Shown here one piece after another: positions 1-8,805 of a stretch of DNA of 53,415 nucleotides. This stretch comes from an uncultured Lachnospiraceae bacterium (GTDB lineage: Bacteria > Bacillota > Clostridia > Lachnospirales > Lachnospiraceae), in the NCBI GenBank assembly GCA_947589055.1, contig CANPZL010000012.1, forward strand, positions 1 through 53,415, in the 5' to 3' direction. A program made the translations under genes and the position numbers. The notes beneath the pieces are model-generated. The model had not been told where the DNA came from, did no database searches, and was given only the letters and a program-made list of their open reading frames with translations. Each line of letters opens with the position of its first letter. The first letter of the stretch is position 1.

Positions 1-6
1 TACTAT

Positions 7-37
7 AGTCCTTCGCTGTATGGCGGGGGACTTTTTT
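7..37 (+). terminator. Intrinsic terminator of an upstream gene
   Basis: Outer arms AGTCC (7-11) and GGACT (28-32) and inner arms CGC and GCG form a hairpin followed by a run of T. It ends whatever gene lies left of the window. From here to the ktr promoter at 235 I see no gene or recognisable RNA element. Confidence 0.6.
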
Positions 38-234
38 GATGGAGCCGAAAATGAAAAAGCAGAACTTATTTCAAATCCCATTTCTACACAGTTGGTGACA
101 AACATATGCCGAAGGCAAGAAAGCATATTGACGGTAGATTTGCTTTTTTAAATCGGCAGCCTACAGTCCGGATTGTTATTTTCTAAATAAACGGATTACG
201 CTGAGAATCGAGACCTCCTTCTTTGTATTTATTA

Positions 235-262
235 TTGAAAAAAATATAGTATCATGTATAAT
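235..262 (+). promoter_or_regulatory. Sigma-A type promoter of ktrB-ktrA
   Basis: TTGAAA (235-240), a 16-base spacer and TATAAT (257-262). It overlaps the ATG at 254, which argues against that codon as the ktrB start and supports the one at 347 after an AGGAGG-like site. It leaves a leader of about 80 nt. Confidence 0.7.
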
Positions 263-346
263 ATTGTTTATATAAAATGTCTTTATATCCTGACAGTGAC
301 CAAGTGCGTTTGGAAGGGTTCCGGGGATAACCTAGGAGGCAATAAC

Positions 347-1690
347 ATGAAGCTACAAGGAGATATTCGACATATTTCACCGTTTCAGATCATAATTTTG
401 GGATTCCTGTCTGTTATACTATTGGGAACAGTTTTATTGATGCTTCCGATTGCGACTGTTGACAGGACGTGGACCGGCTTTGTGGAGGCGATGTTTACCT
501 CCGTATCCGCTACCTGCGTGACCGGACTTGTTGTATATAATACTGCGGAATATTGGTCTGTTTTTGGACAGGTAGTCATTTTATGTCTGATTCAGATTGG
601 CGGTATGGGTGTTGTGACGATAGCAATATCCATTGCAAGGTTTTCCGGAAAGAAGATCGGCTTGGTACAGAGAAATACGATGCAGGAGGCAATTTCTGCC
701 CATCAGTTGGGCGGCATTGTGAAAATGACGAATTTTATATTCCGTATGGTTTTGATTATCGAATTGGTCGGAGCGGTTTTTCTTGCCCCGACTTTTTGTA
801 AGGAATGCGGAATAAAAGGAATCTGGTATGCCTTATTTCATTCTATATCGGCGTTCTGTAATGCCGGTTTTGATATTTTAGAGCAGCCGGAAGGGAATTC
901 GTCCCTGATGCAGTATGCAGGGAATCCATTTATCAACCTGCCGATTATGCTGCTGATTATCTTAGGCGGTATCGGTTTTATGACTTGGGACGACATAAGA
1001 CAGAATAAGCATAGGATCAGGAAATATCGTATGCAGACAAAGATGGTGCTTTTAGTTACTTTTCTTTTGTTAATACTACCGTTTTTATATTACTTCTTCT
1101 TTGAATTTTCAAGAAAATGTTGGGATATGACGCTGGGGGAACAGCTTCTTGCCTCTTTGTTCCAGTCGGTGACGCCTAGGACAGCAGGGTTTAATACGGT
1201 TGAGCTGACCCAGATGACGGATGTAAGTAAATTCCTTATGGTAATACTTATGTTGATTGGAGGCTCTTCCGGTTCTACAGCCGGAGGCTTTAAGGTGACA
1301 ACGTTAGCGGTTTTATTTATGACGATCTGGGCTGTATTTCACCATAGCGAGGAGATTCAGAGCTTTGGGCGGCGGTTGAGTCCCCAGTCCGTTTTCAATG
1401 CGGTTACTATTTTTTTACTTTATATCGTATTGTTCATCATCGGAGGCTTTACGATTAGCATGGTTGATGCAGTCCCTCTGCTGGATGCGTTATTTGAATC
1501 GGCGTCCGCCATTGGAACCGTCGGCCTGAGTTTAGACCTGACACCCCGGTTAGGAACGGTATCCAGATGGATCCTGATGCTGTTAATGTTTTTCGGACGG
1601 GTAGGAGGATTAACCTTGATCTTTGCTGTAATTTCCGAAAAGCATCCGGTATATTCCAAGTATCCGGAAGACAAAATGACAGTTGGGTAG
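347..1690 (+). CDS. ktrB: Potassium uptake protein KtrB (TrkH/KtrB family)
   Basis: This is an integral membrane K+ translocation subunit of the Trk/Ktr/HKT superfamily, 447 residues from the chosen start. Four MPM repeats are visible as pairs of hydrophobic segments around P-loops; filter-like glycines occur in the segments SATCVTGL, FCNAGFD, TPRTAGFN and SAIGTVGLS. It probably works with the cytosolic RCK protein encoded 20 bases downstream (ktrA). The ATG at 347 is chosen because AGGAGG lies at 335-340, whereas the longer frame from 254 starts inside the promoter. Clostridial KtrB proteins are of this length. KtrAB systems are commonly gated by nucleotides and, in Firmicutes, by c-di-AMP on the KtrA partner; no ydaO-type c-di-AMP riboswitch is evident in the leader. 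Confidence 0.93.
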   Translation: MKLQGDIRHISPFQIIILGFLSVILLGTVLLMLPIATVDRTWTGFVEAMFTSVSATCVTGLVVYNTAEYWSVFGQVVILCLIQIGGMGVVTIAISIARFSGKKIGLVQRNTMQEAISAHQLGGIVKMTNFIFRMVLIIELVGAVFLAPTFCKECGIKGIWYALFHSISAFCNAGFDILEQPEGNSSLMQYAGNPFINLPIMLLIILGGIGFMTWDDIRQNKHRIRKYRMQTKMVLLVTFLLLILPFLYYFFFEFSRKCWDMTLGEQLLASLFQSVTPRTAGFNTVELTQMTDVSKFLMVILMLIGGSSGSTAGGFKVTTLAVLFMTIWAVFHHSEEIQSFGRRLSPQSVFNAVTIFLLYIVLFIIGGFTISMVDAVPLLDALFESASAIGTVGLSLDLTPRLGTVSRWILMLLMFFGRVGGLTLIFAVISEKHPVYSKYPEDKMTVG

Positions 1691-1710
1691 ATGAAATAGG
1701 AGGAAAAAAT

Positions 1711-2358
1711 ATGAAATCATTTTTATTGATCGGTTTGGGACGGTTTGGAAAGCACGTTGCAAGAAAGCTGGACGAGATGAAGCAGGAAATCTTAGCAGTT
1801 GATATAAATGAGGATCGGGTGCAGGATGCGCTTGCCTATGTTACCAACGGGCAAATTGGCGACAGCACCGATGAAAATTTTATGCGTTCGCTTGGGGTTA
1901 ATAATTTTGATGTATGTATCGTTGCAATCGGGGATAATTTTCAAAGCTCTTTGGAAACCACCTCTTTATTAAGTGAGCTTGGAGCTAAGCTTGTAGTGTC
2001 TAGGGCGGCAAGTGATGTGCATGCCAAGTTTTTGTTGAAGAATGGTGCAAATAATATCGTTTACCCGGAAAAACAGCTGGCAGTCAGGACTGCCATCCGA
2101 TATAGCTCGGATCATATAATGGATTATATTGAGATGAACAAGGATTTTTCAATTTTTGAAGTGACTGTACCGAAAGCATGGATTGGCAGGACTGTACAGC
2201 AGATTGACGTTCGGAAGCAATACCAGTTAAACATAGTAGCGATCAAGGATCAAGGATATTTGAATCCTGAGATCAGTCCGGATTATTGTTTCAAAGGGGA
2301 AGAAACCGTATGGGTTATCGGTAAAAATAAAAATATTCAGAAATGCTTCCACCTGTAA
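1711..2358 (+). CDS. ktrA: Potassium uptake regulatory subunit KtrA (RCK_N/RCK_C)
   Basis: This 215-residue cytosolic protein has an N-terminal Rossmann RCK domain. The dinucleotide-binding glycine motif is GLGRFG at about residues 7-12, an acidic residue ends beta-2 (AVDIN), and an RCK_C (TrkA_C) domain fills roughly residues 135-215. Proteins of this kind form a ring that binds ATP/ADP, and in Firmicutes c-di-AMP at RCK_C, and that gates the KtrB pore. The ATG at 1711 follows GGAGG at 1699-1703. A frame extending to 1567 overlaps ktrB and is not needed. Co-transcription with ktrB is clear from the 20-base gap. Confidence 0.93.
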   Translation: MKSFLLIGLGRFGKHVARKLDEMKQEILAVDINEDRVQDALAYVTNGQIGDSTDENFMRSLGVNNFDVCIVAIGDNFQSSLETTSLLSELGAKLVVSRAASDVHAKFLLKNGANNIVYPEKQLAVRTAIRYSSDHIMDYIEMNKDFSIFEVTVPKAWIGRTVQQIDVRKQYQLNIVAIKDQGYLNPEISPDYCFKGEETVWVIGKNKNIQKCFHL

Positions 2359-2386
2359 CAGACAGAGAAACCGGAAAGGTATATAT

Positions 2387-3847
2387 ATGGAGCGGATATT
2401 TAATGATGCCCTAAGAAAATATTGCAGTAATGATTATTATCCCTGGCATATGCCGGGGCATAAACGGCAGGTGGAGTTGGACAGTCATGTAATGGGGGCT
2501 GGCTTCGATGTGACAGAGGTCGCAGGTTTAGATAATCTGTTAGAGCCGGAGGGCGTTCTTGCAAAATCCATGCAGCAGCTTTCCGCAATTTATGGGAGCA
2601 GGAAATCCTATTATCTGATAAACGGAAGTACGGGGGGAATATTAGCGGCAATTTCTGCTGTATGCAGGCGGGGAGATACGATCATCATGGGGAGGAATTG
2701 CCATATATCCGTATACCATGCGGTCGCTTTATTGGAATTGAGACCGATTTATATTTACCCGAATATAATAAAAGAGTATGGGATCTGTAATAGCGTGTTA
2801 CCGGAACAACTGGAAGCGTTGCTGAAGGAATATCCGGAATGTAAGGCGGTCATCCTGACCTCTCCTACCTATGAAGGAATCCTGTCCGATATTCAAAATC
2901 TAAGCCGGCTGACACATCAAGCAGGTGCTTTTTTGATTGTGGATGAAGCGCATGGCGCACATTTGGAATTTGGAACAAATGCACCCAAACCGGCACTCCG
3001 CTGTGGAGCGGATTTGGTGGTAGAAAGTTTACATAAGACACTTCCCTGTTATACCCAGTGTGGTATTCTGCACATAGGAAGGCTTCCGGATTGGGCGGAT
3101 AAAGCTGCTTTCACAAAACGGGTAGAATATTTCTTACGGGTATATCAGAGCAGCTCTCCTTCATATCTTTTGGTTGCGAATATGGAGGACGGGATTGCGG
3201 CGATGGAACAGTGGCGGAGCAGTCGGATTCCGGAATATTATAACAGGCTTCGCAGGTATCGGGAGAAATGGAAGGGTCTGAAAACGCTTAGGCTCCTGAC
3301 GAAAGAAACGGTGCAGACTTACGGTGGATATGCTTATGACGAAGGCAAGCTGTTATTCGGAATGCAGGCCGCCGGAATCAGAGGTTCATTTTTTATGGAG
3401 CAAATGCAGCAAACATACGGAATGGTTTTAGAAATGGCGTCGTTGACCTCCGCATTGGCTATGACCTCGATAGCGGATACGGAAGAAGCATTTGCACGAT
3501 TCGATCAGGCATTGACGGATATGGATAGGATCTTGTGTGAAAGGAATACTGCGGGCAAAGAGGAAAAAGAGACAGAAACTACGAATGATTTTGAAAAGAT
3601 ATGGCAGCCGAACAGTCAGATATTGTGTCCTGGGCAGGCATTAAATCAGACCGGAACGGTTCAGCCTTTGGAAGAAGCAGTAGAAAGGACCGTCTGTGAT
3701 TTTATAACGCCGTATCCTCCGGGAATCCCGATTCTGGTGCCGGGAGAGCAAATTAGGAAAACGCATATCACATATATCCGGGCTTGTCTGGAAAATGGAT
3801 TATCGGTGCATGGCATACAGGGAAAGGATAGTATCGTCGTTCGTTGA
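2387..3847 (+). CDS. Orn/Lys/Arg decarboxylase family PLP enzyme (YaaO-like)
   Basis: This is a fold-type I PLP-dependent decarboxylase of 486 residues, much shorter than the E. coli inducible enzymes because it lacks the wing domain; it resembles Bacillus YaaO/SpeA. Visible motifs are HMPGHK near the N-terminus, the aspartate of DEAHGAH that pairs with the PLP nitrogen, and the Schiff-base lysine in SLHK (Lys217). The smaller C-terminal OKR_DC_1_C domain runs to the end (PPGIPILVPGE). The likely reaction is decarboxylation of arginine, lysine or ornithine for polyamine synthesis; the substrate cannot be decided by eye. It is placed directly before tmk as in Bacillus, where yaaO precedes tmk, and GGAAAGG precedes the ATG. 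Confidence 0.88.
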   Translation: MERIFNDALRKYCSNDYYPWHMPGHKRQVELDSHVMGAGFDVTEVAGLDNLLEPEGVLAKSMQQLSAIYGSRKSYYLINGSTGGILAAISAVCRRGDTIIMGRNCHISVYHAVALLELRPIYIYPNIIKEYGICNSVLPEQLEALLKEYPECKAVILTSPTYEGILSDIQNLSRLTHQAGAFLIVDEAHGAHLEFGTNAPKPALRCGADLVVESLHKTLPCYTQCGILHIGRLPDWADKAAFTKRVEYFLRVYQSSSPSYLLVANMEDGIAAMEQWRSSRIPEYYNRLRRYREKWKGLKTLRLLTKETVQTYGGYAYDEGKLLFGMQAAGIRGSFFMEQMQQTYGMVLEMASLTSALAMTSIADTEEAFARFDQALTDMDRILCERNTAGKEEKETETTNDFEKIWQPNSQILCPGQALNQTGTVQPLEEAVERTVCDFITPYPPGIPILVPGEQIRKTHITYIRACLENGLSVHGIQGKDSIVVR

Positions 3848-3910
3848 CAGATAAAGAGGAATCCTTTAGTATGGAAAAGAATGAAACAGCGGACTAGGAA
3901 GGAAGCGAAA

Positions 3911-4546
3911 ATGCAGGGGTTATTTATTGCGCTTGAAGGGCCGGACGGAGCCGGCAAAAGTACACAGATACAGCTGCTTCAGGAATATCTGGAGAAAAAG
4001 GGATATGAAATAATCGTTACCAGAGAACCGGGGGGAACGGTTATCAGTGAAGCAGTCCGACAGATCATATTAAATAAAGAATATCGGGAAATGTCGGAAA
4101 AAACAGAGTTGCTTTTATATGCTGCGGCAAGAGCACAACTGGTGGAAGAAATAATCCGCCCGGCTTTGAAGGCAGGAAAAGCAGTAATCTGCGACCGGTT
4201 CTTAGAATCCTCTGTGGTATACCAAGGCATCGCAAGAGGACTGGGAGTGGATACGGTATATGCGGTTAATGATTTTGCATTAGAGGGACTTCGGCCGCAG
4301 CTTACGATCCTTTTAGATCTGGATGCGGAGGAAGGACTACGGAGAAAGAAAAATCAGGCGGAGCTGGATCGTATGGAGGCGGAAGGTCTTGAATTCCATC
4401 AACGGGTAGCGGAAGGGTATCGTTTTCTGGCTGACCGGGAGAAGGAGAGAATTATGAGAATTTCTGCCACTTTACCGAAAGAGGAGATTCATGCTAAAAT
4501 AGTATTGGCTATTGAAGAACGTATTTTGAACCGATACCAGATATAA
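3911..4546 (+). CDS. tmk: Thymidylate kinase
   Basis: This enzyme phosphorylates dTMP to dTDP. The P-loop GPDGAGKST lies near the N-terminus, followed by the REPGGT motif and the DRFLESS (DRx) motif with a lysine/arginine-rich LID region further on. It is 211 residues from the ATG at 3911, the usual size. I prefer this start over the ATG at 3881 because the purine-rich AGGAAGGA at about 3897-3904 is well spaced and family members begin two to five residues before the first beta strand. It lies between the YaaO-like decarboxylase and yaaR, as in many Firmicutes. Confidence 0.95.
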   Translation: MQGLFIALEGPDGAGKSTQIQLLQEYLEKKGYEIIVTREPGGTVISEAVRQIILNKEYREMSEKTELLLYAAARAQLVEEIIRPALKAGKAVICDRFLESSVVYQGIARGLGVDTVYAVNDFALEGLRPQLTILLDLDAEEGLRRKKNQAELDRMEAEGLEFHQRVAEGYRFLADREKERIMRISATLPKEEIHAKIVLAIEERILNRYQI

Positions 4547-4584
4547 GAGGATAAAGGGAGCCGGAAGAAGGGAGGTCGGGGTAA

Positions 4585-5028
4585 ATGGATATTAAGCTGG
4601 ATGCGATTTCTAAGCTTACGCAGGTGGAAGCAGCGGAAGCGGTTAAGAATGCCGGCGGCGAGGATTTTAAGTTTACCCTGGTCAGTCATATTCAGGAAGG
4701 CGAGCTTCAGGCAAAGCTGGAAGGTCTGATGAAGGAGATCGAGGAAGAAGGAAAGCGGATTGCCCGGCATAAGGATATTCGGGATCTGAAACGGTATCGT
4801 TCTAAGATCAAGGAATTTATGAACGAGGTAACCACCCATTCTTATTCTTTTTCCAGAGAAAACTTTCTGGATCGGAAGGGACGACACCGGGTCTATGGAA
4901 TCATCCATCTGGTAGATGAGAACCTGGATAAGCTGGCAAAAGCACTGATGTCGGAAGAGAAAGACCATTTGGAAATCCTGCGGCTGATAGACGATATTAG
5001 GGGAATGCTGATCGATATTATTACATAG
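4585..5028 (+). CDS. yaaR: YaaR family protein (DUF327)
   Basis: This 147-residue, largely helical protein has charged repeats and the conserved stretch around FMNEVTTHSYSF typical of DUF327/YaaR. Its function is not established. It is recognised by sequence character and by its position between tmk and holB. In Bacillus a PII-like c-di-AMP receptor gene (yaaQ/darA) sits between tmk and yaaR; here only 38 bases separate the two, so that gene is missing. AGGGAGG at 4569-4575 precedes the ATG. Confidence 0.85.
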   Translation: MDIKLDAISKLTQVEAAEAVKNAGGEDFKFTLVSHIQEGELQAKLEGLMKEIEEEGKRIARHKDIRDLKRYRSKIKEFMNEVTTHSYSFSRENFLDRKGRHRVYGIIHLVDENLDKLAKALMSEEKDHLEILRLIDDIRGMLIDIIT

Positions 5029-5082
5029 CGGTAACCGCAAAGTGTTTGAATAAAAGCAGTATTGGGAAAGAAGGTGTTGGCA

Positions 5083-6093
5083 ATGGCAACATTTAGAGAC
5101 GTAATCGGCCACGAAAGCATTATCGGCCATTTTAAGAGCAGTATCGAGCGGGGAAAGGTAGCCCATGCCTACCTGATCCACGGAGAAAAGGGAACCGGAA
5201 AGAAGCTGCTTGCCGGATTATTTGCAAAAACCCTGCAATGTGAAGTTGGAGGGACAGATCCGTGCGGAAAATGTCGTTCCTGTATACAGTGTGACAGTGG
5301 CAATCAGCCGGATGTTATCTGGGTTACGCATGATAAGCCGAATGTCATTACCGTTGATGATATACGGGAGCAGATCAACAAGGATATTATTGTACGTCCG
5401 TACAGCAGCCGGTATAAAGTGTATATCATTCCGCAAGGGGAGCTGATGAACCCACAGGCACAGAATGCGCTTTTAAAAACAATAGAAGAACCGCCGGAAT
5501 ATGCGGTTATACTATTATTGACAAATAATATCGATAAAATGCTTCCCACGGTAGTATCCAGATGCATTACCCTGAACCTAAAGCCGGTAGGGGAGCTGGA
5601 TATGATGGAATATCTGTCTAAACTGGGGATACCGGCGGCAAAAGCAAAGTTTTGTGTAGGCTTTGCCTTTGGAAATCTGGGCAAGGCGGTGCGGCTTGCC
5701 ACCTCGGATGAATATAACGAGATCAAGCAGAATTGCGTCCAGATTTTAAAGAATATCAATAAGATGGAAATCTATGATCTGATTGAATCGGTGAAAAAGA
5801 TGTCAAAATATAAATTAGATGTCTATGATTATATCGATCTGATGATGATGTGGTATCGGGATATTTTGATGTTAAAGGTATCCGGGTCACCGGATAAGCT
5901 TCTGTTCAAGGAAGAATATTCGACCCTGAAGCAGCAGGCAAATTATATTTCCTTTGAGGGAATTGAAAATGTATTAGAAGCAATGGATAAGGTCAAGGTC
6001 CGGCTGGAAGCAAATGTGAATTTTGATATAGCAATGGAATTACTGCTATTGACAATAAAGGAGAATCAAAATGATAGAAGTAATCGGAGTTAG
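5083..6093 (+). CDS. holB: DNA polymerase III subunit delta' (HolB/DnaX-like clamp loader)
   Basis: This clamp-loader AAA+ protein has 336 residues. It shows a Walker-A-like GEKGTGKK loop, a four-cysteine zinc module (a Cys, then CGKC and SCIQC) between residues about 49 and 66, and the sensor-1 region NALLKTIEEPP followed by SRC, as in delta' and DnaX. The P-loop ends GKK rather than GKT/S, which suggests weak or absent ATP hydrolysis, as is common for delta'. The ATG at 5083 is preferred to the TTG at 5062 because AAGAAGGTG lies 7 bases before it. The end overlaps ricT by 23 bases, so the two are translationally coupled. Confidence 0.92.
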   Translation: MATFRDVIGHESIIGHFKSSIERGKVAHAYLIHGEKGTGKKLLAGLFAKTLQCEVGGTDPCGKCRSCIQCDSGNQPDVIWVTHDKPNVITVDDIREQINKDIIVRPYSSRYKVYIIPQGELMNPQAQNALLKTIEEPPEYAVILLLTNNIDKMLPTVVSRCITLNLKPVGELDMMEYLSKLGIPAAKAKFCVGFAFGNLGKAVRLATSDEYNEIKQNCVQILKNINKMEIYDLIESVKKMSKYKLDVYDYIDLMMMWYRDILMLKVSGSPDKLLFKEEYSTLKQQANYISFEGIENVLEAMDKVKVRLEANVNFDIAMELLLLTIKENQNDRSNRS

Positions 6094-6988
6094 ATTTCGG
6101 GAGAACGGAAAGATATATTTCTTTGATCCGCTGCACTTTGAGATAGAGGCAGGAGAAAATGTGATCGTTGAGACGGCAAGAGGAATGGAATACGGAAAGG
6201 TCGTCTATGGGAGGCGTTCCATTGACGAGAAAAAAATGTCGGCGCCAATAAAACCGATCATACGGAAAGCGACGGAAGCGGACGCCGAACGGGATAGAAA
6301 AAATAAAGAAAAGAGTAAAGAAGCATTCCAGATCTGCCTGGATAAGATTGCCAAGCATAAGCTGGAGATGAAACTGATCGAAGCGGAATATACCTTTGAT
6401 AACAATAAGGTGCTGTTTTATTTTACAGCAGATGGACGAATTGATTTCCGTGAGTTGGTCAAAGATCTGGCGTCCGTATTTAAAACACGGATTGAGCTTC
6501 GGCAGATCGGAGTAAGAGATGAGACGAAGATCTTGGGTGGAATCGGTATATGCGGAAGAGAGCTGTGCTGTCATTCCTATCTGTCGGATTTTGTCCCGGT
6601 TTCCATTAAGATGGCGAAGGAACAAAGTTTGTCTCTCAATCCGACAAAGATTTCCGGCGTCTGCGGACGACTGATGTGCTGCCTGAACCATGAGGAAGCA
6701 ACCTACGAATATCTGAATGACCATCTTCCAAACGTAGGAGATTTTGTAAAAACACCGGACGGACAAAAGGGCGAAGTCATCAGCGTCAATGTCCTCCGTC
6801 AGCTTGTAAAGGTATTAGTCACGAATGAGACAGAAGAAAAGGAATTGCTGGAATTTAAGGCAGACGAACTGCACTTTAAGCCCAAAAGACATAGGGATAA
6901 GAATAAGATCAGTGCGGAAGAGATGAAGGAACTTGCAGAGCTGGAAAAACAGGAAAAGCAGGAAGGGAAATCTAAGCTGGATGATTAA
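6071..6988 (+). CDS. ricT: PSP1-domain protein RicT/YaaT
   Basis: This 305-residue cytosolic protein carries a PSP1 domain. Cysteine motifs CGRELCC and CGRLMCC at about residues 160-200 match the ligands that hold Fe-S clusters in the RicA-RicF-RicT complex of Bacillus, which supports RNase Y-dependent mRNA processing and affects sporulation and competence. The C-terminal 45 residues are strongly charged (KPKRHRDKNK and KEL-rich) and probably disordered. The start overlaps holB. In Bacillus yabA follows; here trmN6 follows after 29 bases with no yabA between. Confidence 0.92.
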   Translation: MIEVIGVRFRENGKIYFFDPLHFEIEAGENVIVETARGMEYGKVVYGRRSIDEKKMSAPIKPIIRKATEADAERDRKNKEKSKEAFQICLDKIAKHKLEMKLIEAEYTFDNNKVLFYFTADGRIDFRELVKDLASVFKTRIELRQIGVRDETKILGGIGICGRELCCHSYLSDFVPVSIKMAKEQSLSLNPTKISGVCGRLMCCLNHEEATYEYLNDHLPNVGDFVKTPDGQKGEVISVNVLRQLVKVLVTNETEEKELLEFKADELHFKPKRHRDKNKISAEEMKELAELEKQEKQEGKSKLDD

Positions 6989-7017
6989 GGGCTTCAGGAA
7001 CCGGACAGGACGAGGAT

Positions 7018-7746
7018 ATGTTAAAACCGGGAGAACGAATAGACGATTTGCAATGTAAAGGACTTCGGATCATACAGGATCCGAAACGATTCTGTTTTGG
7101 GGTAGATGCGGTATTCCTTGCTAATTTTGTAAGGGCAAAGGCAGGGAGCCGGGTATTGGATCTGGGGACCGGAACCGGGATTATCCCGATCTTGCTGACA
7201 GCGAAAACAGAGGCGGCTCAGTTTGTAGGGCTGGAAATCCAGCCGGAAAGTGCAGAGATGGCGCAGCGGAGTGTAGCTTTGAATGGCCTTGAGCAGAAAA
7301 TTCAAATCCTACCGGGGGATATTCAGAAGGCAGCAGAGTTGTTTTTGGCCGCTTCTTTTGATATAGTGACATCAAATCCCCCTTATATGCCGTATCAAAA
7401 GGGGTTGGAAAATAAATATGAACCGAAGAATATTGCCCGACATGAGTGTTTCTGTACATTAGAGGACGTAATCCGTGCCGCAGCGTATACATTAAAGCCG
7501 GGAGGCAGTTTTTTTCTGATTCATAAACCTTTTCGACTGGCGGAAATCATTACCCTGCTGGTGCAGTATAAGCTGGAGCCGAAGCGGCTGCGGCTGATAC
7601 ACCCATATGCAGAGAAGGAGCCGAATCTGGTGATGCTAGAAGCAGTACGGGGAGGCGGAAGCTGGCTGACAGTAGAACCGCCTTTGATTATGTATCGGGA
7701 AAAGGGAGTATATACCGAGGAAATGGAACGGATGTATAGACGGTAA
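7018..7746 (+). CDS. trmN6: tRNA1(Val) (adenine(37)-N6)-methyltransferase-like protein (YabB/TrmN6)
   Basis: This is a class I SAM-dependent methyltransferase of 242 residues. The SAM-binding loop is LDLGTGTGIIP, an acidic residue follows in beta-2 (GLEIQPE), and the catalytic NPPY motif (SNPPYMPY) typical of N6-adenine methyltransferases is at about residue 119. It belongs to the YabB/TrmN6 (YfiC) group, which methylates A37 of tRNA-Val in E. coli; the target here is inferred. It is followed at once by rsmI, the same order as Bacillus yabB-(yazA)-yabC, but without the GIY-YIG gene yazA. Confidence 0.88.
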   Translation: MLKPGERIDDLQCKGLRIIQDPKRFCFGVDAVFLANFVRAKAGSRVLDLGTGTGIIPILLTAKTEAAQFVGLEIQPESAEMAQRSVALNGLEQKIQILPGDIQKAAELFLAASFDIVTSNPPYMPYQKGLENKYEPKNIARHECFCTLEDVIRAAAYTLKPGGSFFLIHKPFRLAEIITLLVQYKLEPKRLRLIHPYAEKEPNLVMLEAVRGGGSWLTVEPPLIMYREKGVYTEEMERMYRR

Positions 7747-7764
7747 AAAGAGGGAGGGAAGCAA

Positions 7765-8610
7765 ATGGCAGGGCAATTATATTTATGTGCAACTCCCATT
7801 GGAAATCTGGAGGATATTACATATCGTGTCGTGCGGATCCTGTCCGAGGTGGATTTGATCGCAGCTGAGGATACCAGAAACAGCATCAAGCTGTTAAATC
7901 ATTTTCATATAAAAACCCCTATGACCAGTTATCATGAGCATAATAAGATCGAAAAGGCAAAGGCTTTGGTAGCGAAGCTAAAGGCTGGTATGTCGATTGC
8001 TTTGATCACTGACGCAGGTACGCCGGGTATTTCCGATCCCGGTGAAGAACTGGTACGTCAGTGCTATGAGGCAGGTATCTCCGTGACCTCGCTGCCGGGT
8101 GCCTGCGCCTGTATTACAGCCCTGACTGTGAGCGGTTTGCCTGTCAGACGTTTCTGCTTTGAGGCATTTCTGCCTCCGGATAAAAAGGAACGGGCTGCGA
8201 TTCTGGACAGCCTGAAGACGGAAACCAGAACCATTGTTTTATATGAGGCGCCACATCGTTTCGTGCGGACATTGCAGGAATTGCAGGAAGCGCTTGGGAA
8301 CCGGCGGATAACGATATGCCGGGAATTAACTAAGAAGCATGAAACGATATTTCAGACGGATTTTATGGAAGCGATCGCCTATTATACAACACAGGAACCA
8401 AAGGGAGAATGTGTGATCGTGATCGAAGGCGTTAGTTTTCAGTCCTTAAAGGAAAAAGACCAAAAGCAATGGGAGAACGTGGAAATACCGGTCCATGTGG
8501 CGCAATATCTGGCTCAGGGAATGGAGAAAAAGGCGGCCATGAAGCAAGTGGCTTTAGACAGAGGGATAAGCAGGCGGGAGGTTTATCAGGCAATGCTGGA
8601 GGAGTCATGA
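7765..8610 (+). CDS. rsmI: 16S rRNA 2'-O-ribose C1402 methyltransferase RsmI
   Basis: This tetrapyrrole-methylase-fold SAM-dependent methyltransferase has 281 residues. Diagnostic segments are LYLCATPIGNLEDI at the N-terminus, AEDTRNS, DAGTPGISDPGE and YEAPHR. A short C-terminal helical domain ends at EVYQAMLEES. It 2'-O-methylates C1402 in the ribosomal P site together with RsmH. GAGGGAGG precedes the ATG. It ends the recognisable Bacillus-like operon; in Bacillus metS follows closely, whereas here metG lies 18.6 kb further on. Confidence 0.94.
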   Translation: MAGQLYLCATPIGNLEDITYRVVRILSEVDLIAAEDTRNSIKLLNHFHIKTPMTSYHEHNKIEKAKALVAKLKAGMSIALITDAGTPGISDPGEELVRQCYEAGISVTSLPGACACITALTVSGLPVRRFCFEAFLPPDKKERAAILDSLKTETRTIVLYEAPHRFVRTLQELQEALGNRRITICRELTKKHETIFQTDFMEAIAYYTTQEPKGECVIVIEGVSFQSLKEKDQKQWENVEIPVHVAQYLAQGMEKKAAMKQVALDRGISRREVYQAMLEES

Positions 8611-8652
8611 AATCATCAAGACGATCTGCTGATAGGAGTAAGAAAGGGGAAA

Positions 8653-8804
8653 ATGGAAAACGAAAATAAGAAAGTATAGAAGAAAACAATCATAATTATC
8701 GCTATAATTGCAACTGTTATCCTGATCGTGGCAGTTGCTATTATTTTGTGTTAAACCGGGAGAAAGCCTACCGGATTATAAAGGTGTATGAGGTAGAAGG
8801 GTGA
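8653..8804 (+). pseudogene. Remnant of a membrane-anchored FecR-like protein (N-terminal part)
   Basis: The frame begins MENENKKV, meets TAG, then continues in frame as KKTIIIIAII and a complete hydrophobic anchor ending at a TAA. After a shift of frame (from 8760) the residues EKAYRIIKVYEVEG appear, then TGA. An anchor followed by a YRxxKVYxVEG strand is how many Lachnospiraceae FecR-domain proteins begin. The rest of the FecR domain is absent. Two stops and a frameshift in 150 bases show that this is a dead fragment. The family assignment rests on pattern memory only. Confidence 0.5.
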
Positions 8805-8805
8805 A

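Noticed and set aside
1..346. A ydaO-type c-di-AMP riboswitch before ktrB
   Set aside because: The gap has short GCCGAA-like pieces, but none of the ordered conserved blocks of the ydaO motif could be matched.
254..346. An N-terminal extension of KtrB from the ATG at 254
   Set aside because: The ATG is inside the -10 region and the AGGAGG site points to 347.
8469..8669. A 66-residue ORF in another frame over the end of rsmI
   Set aside because: It is a shadow of rsmI with unlikely Gly/Ser/Arg composition.
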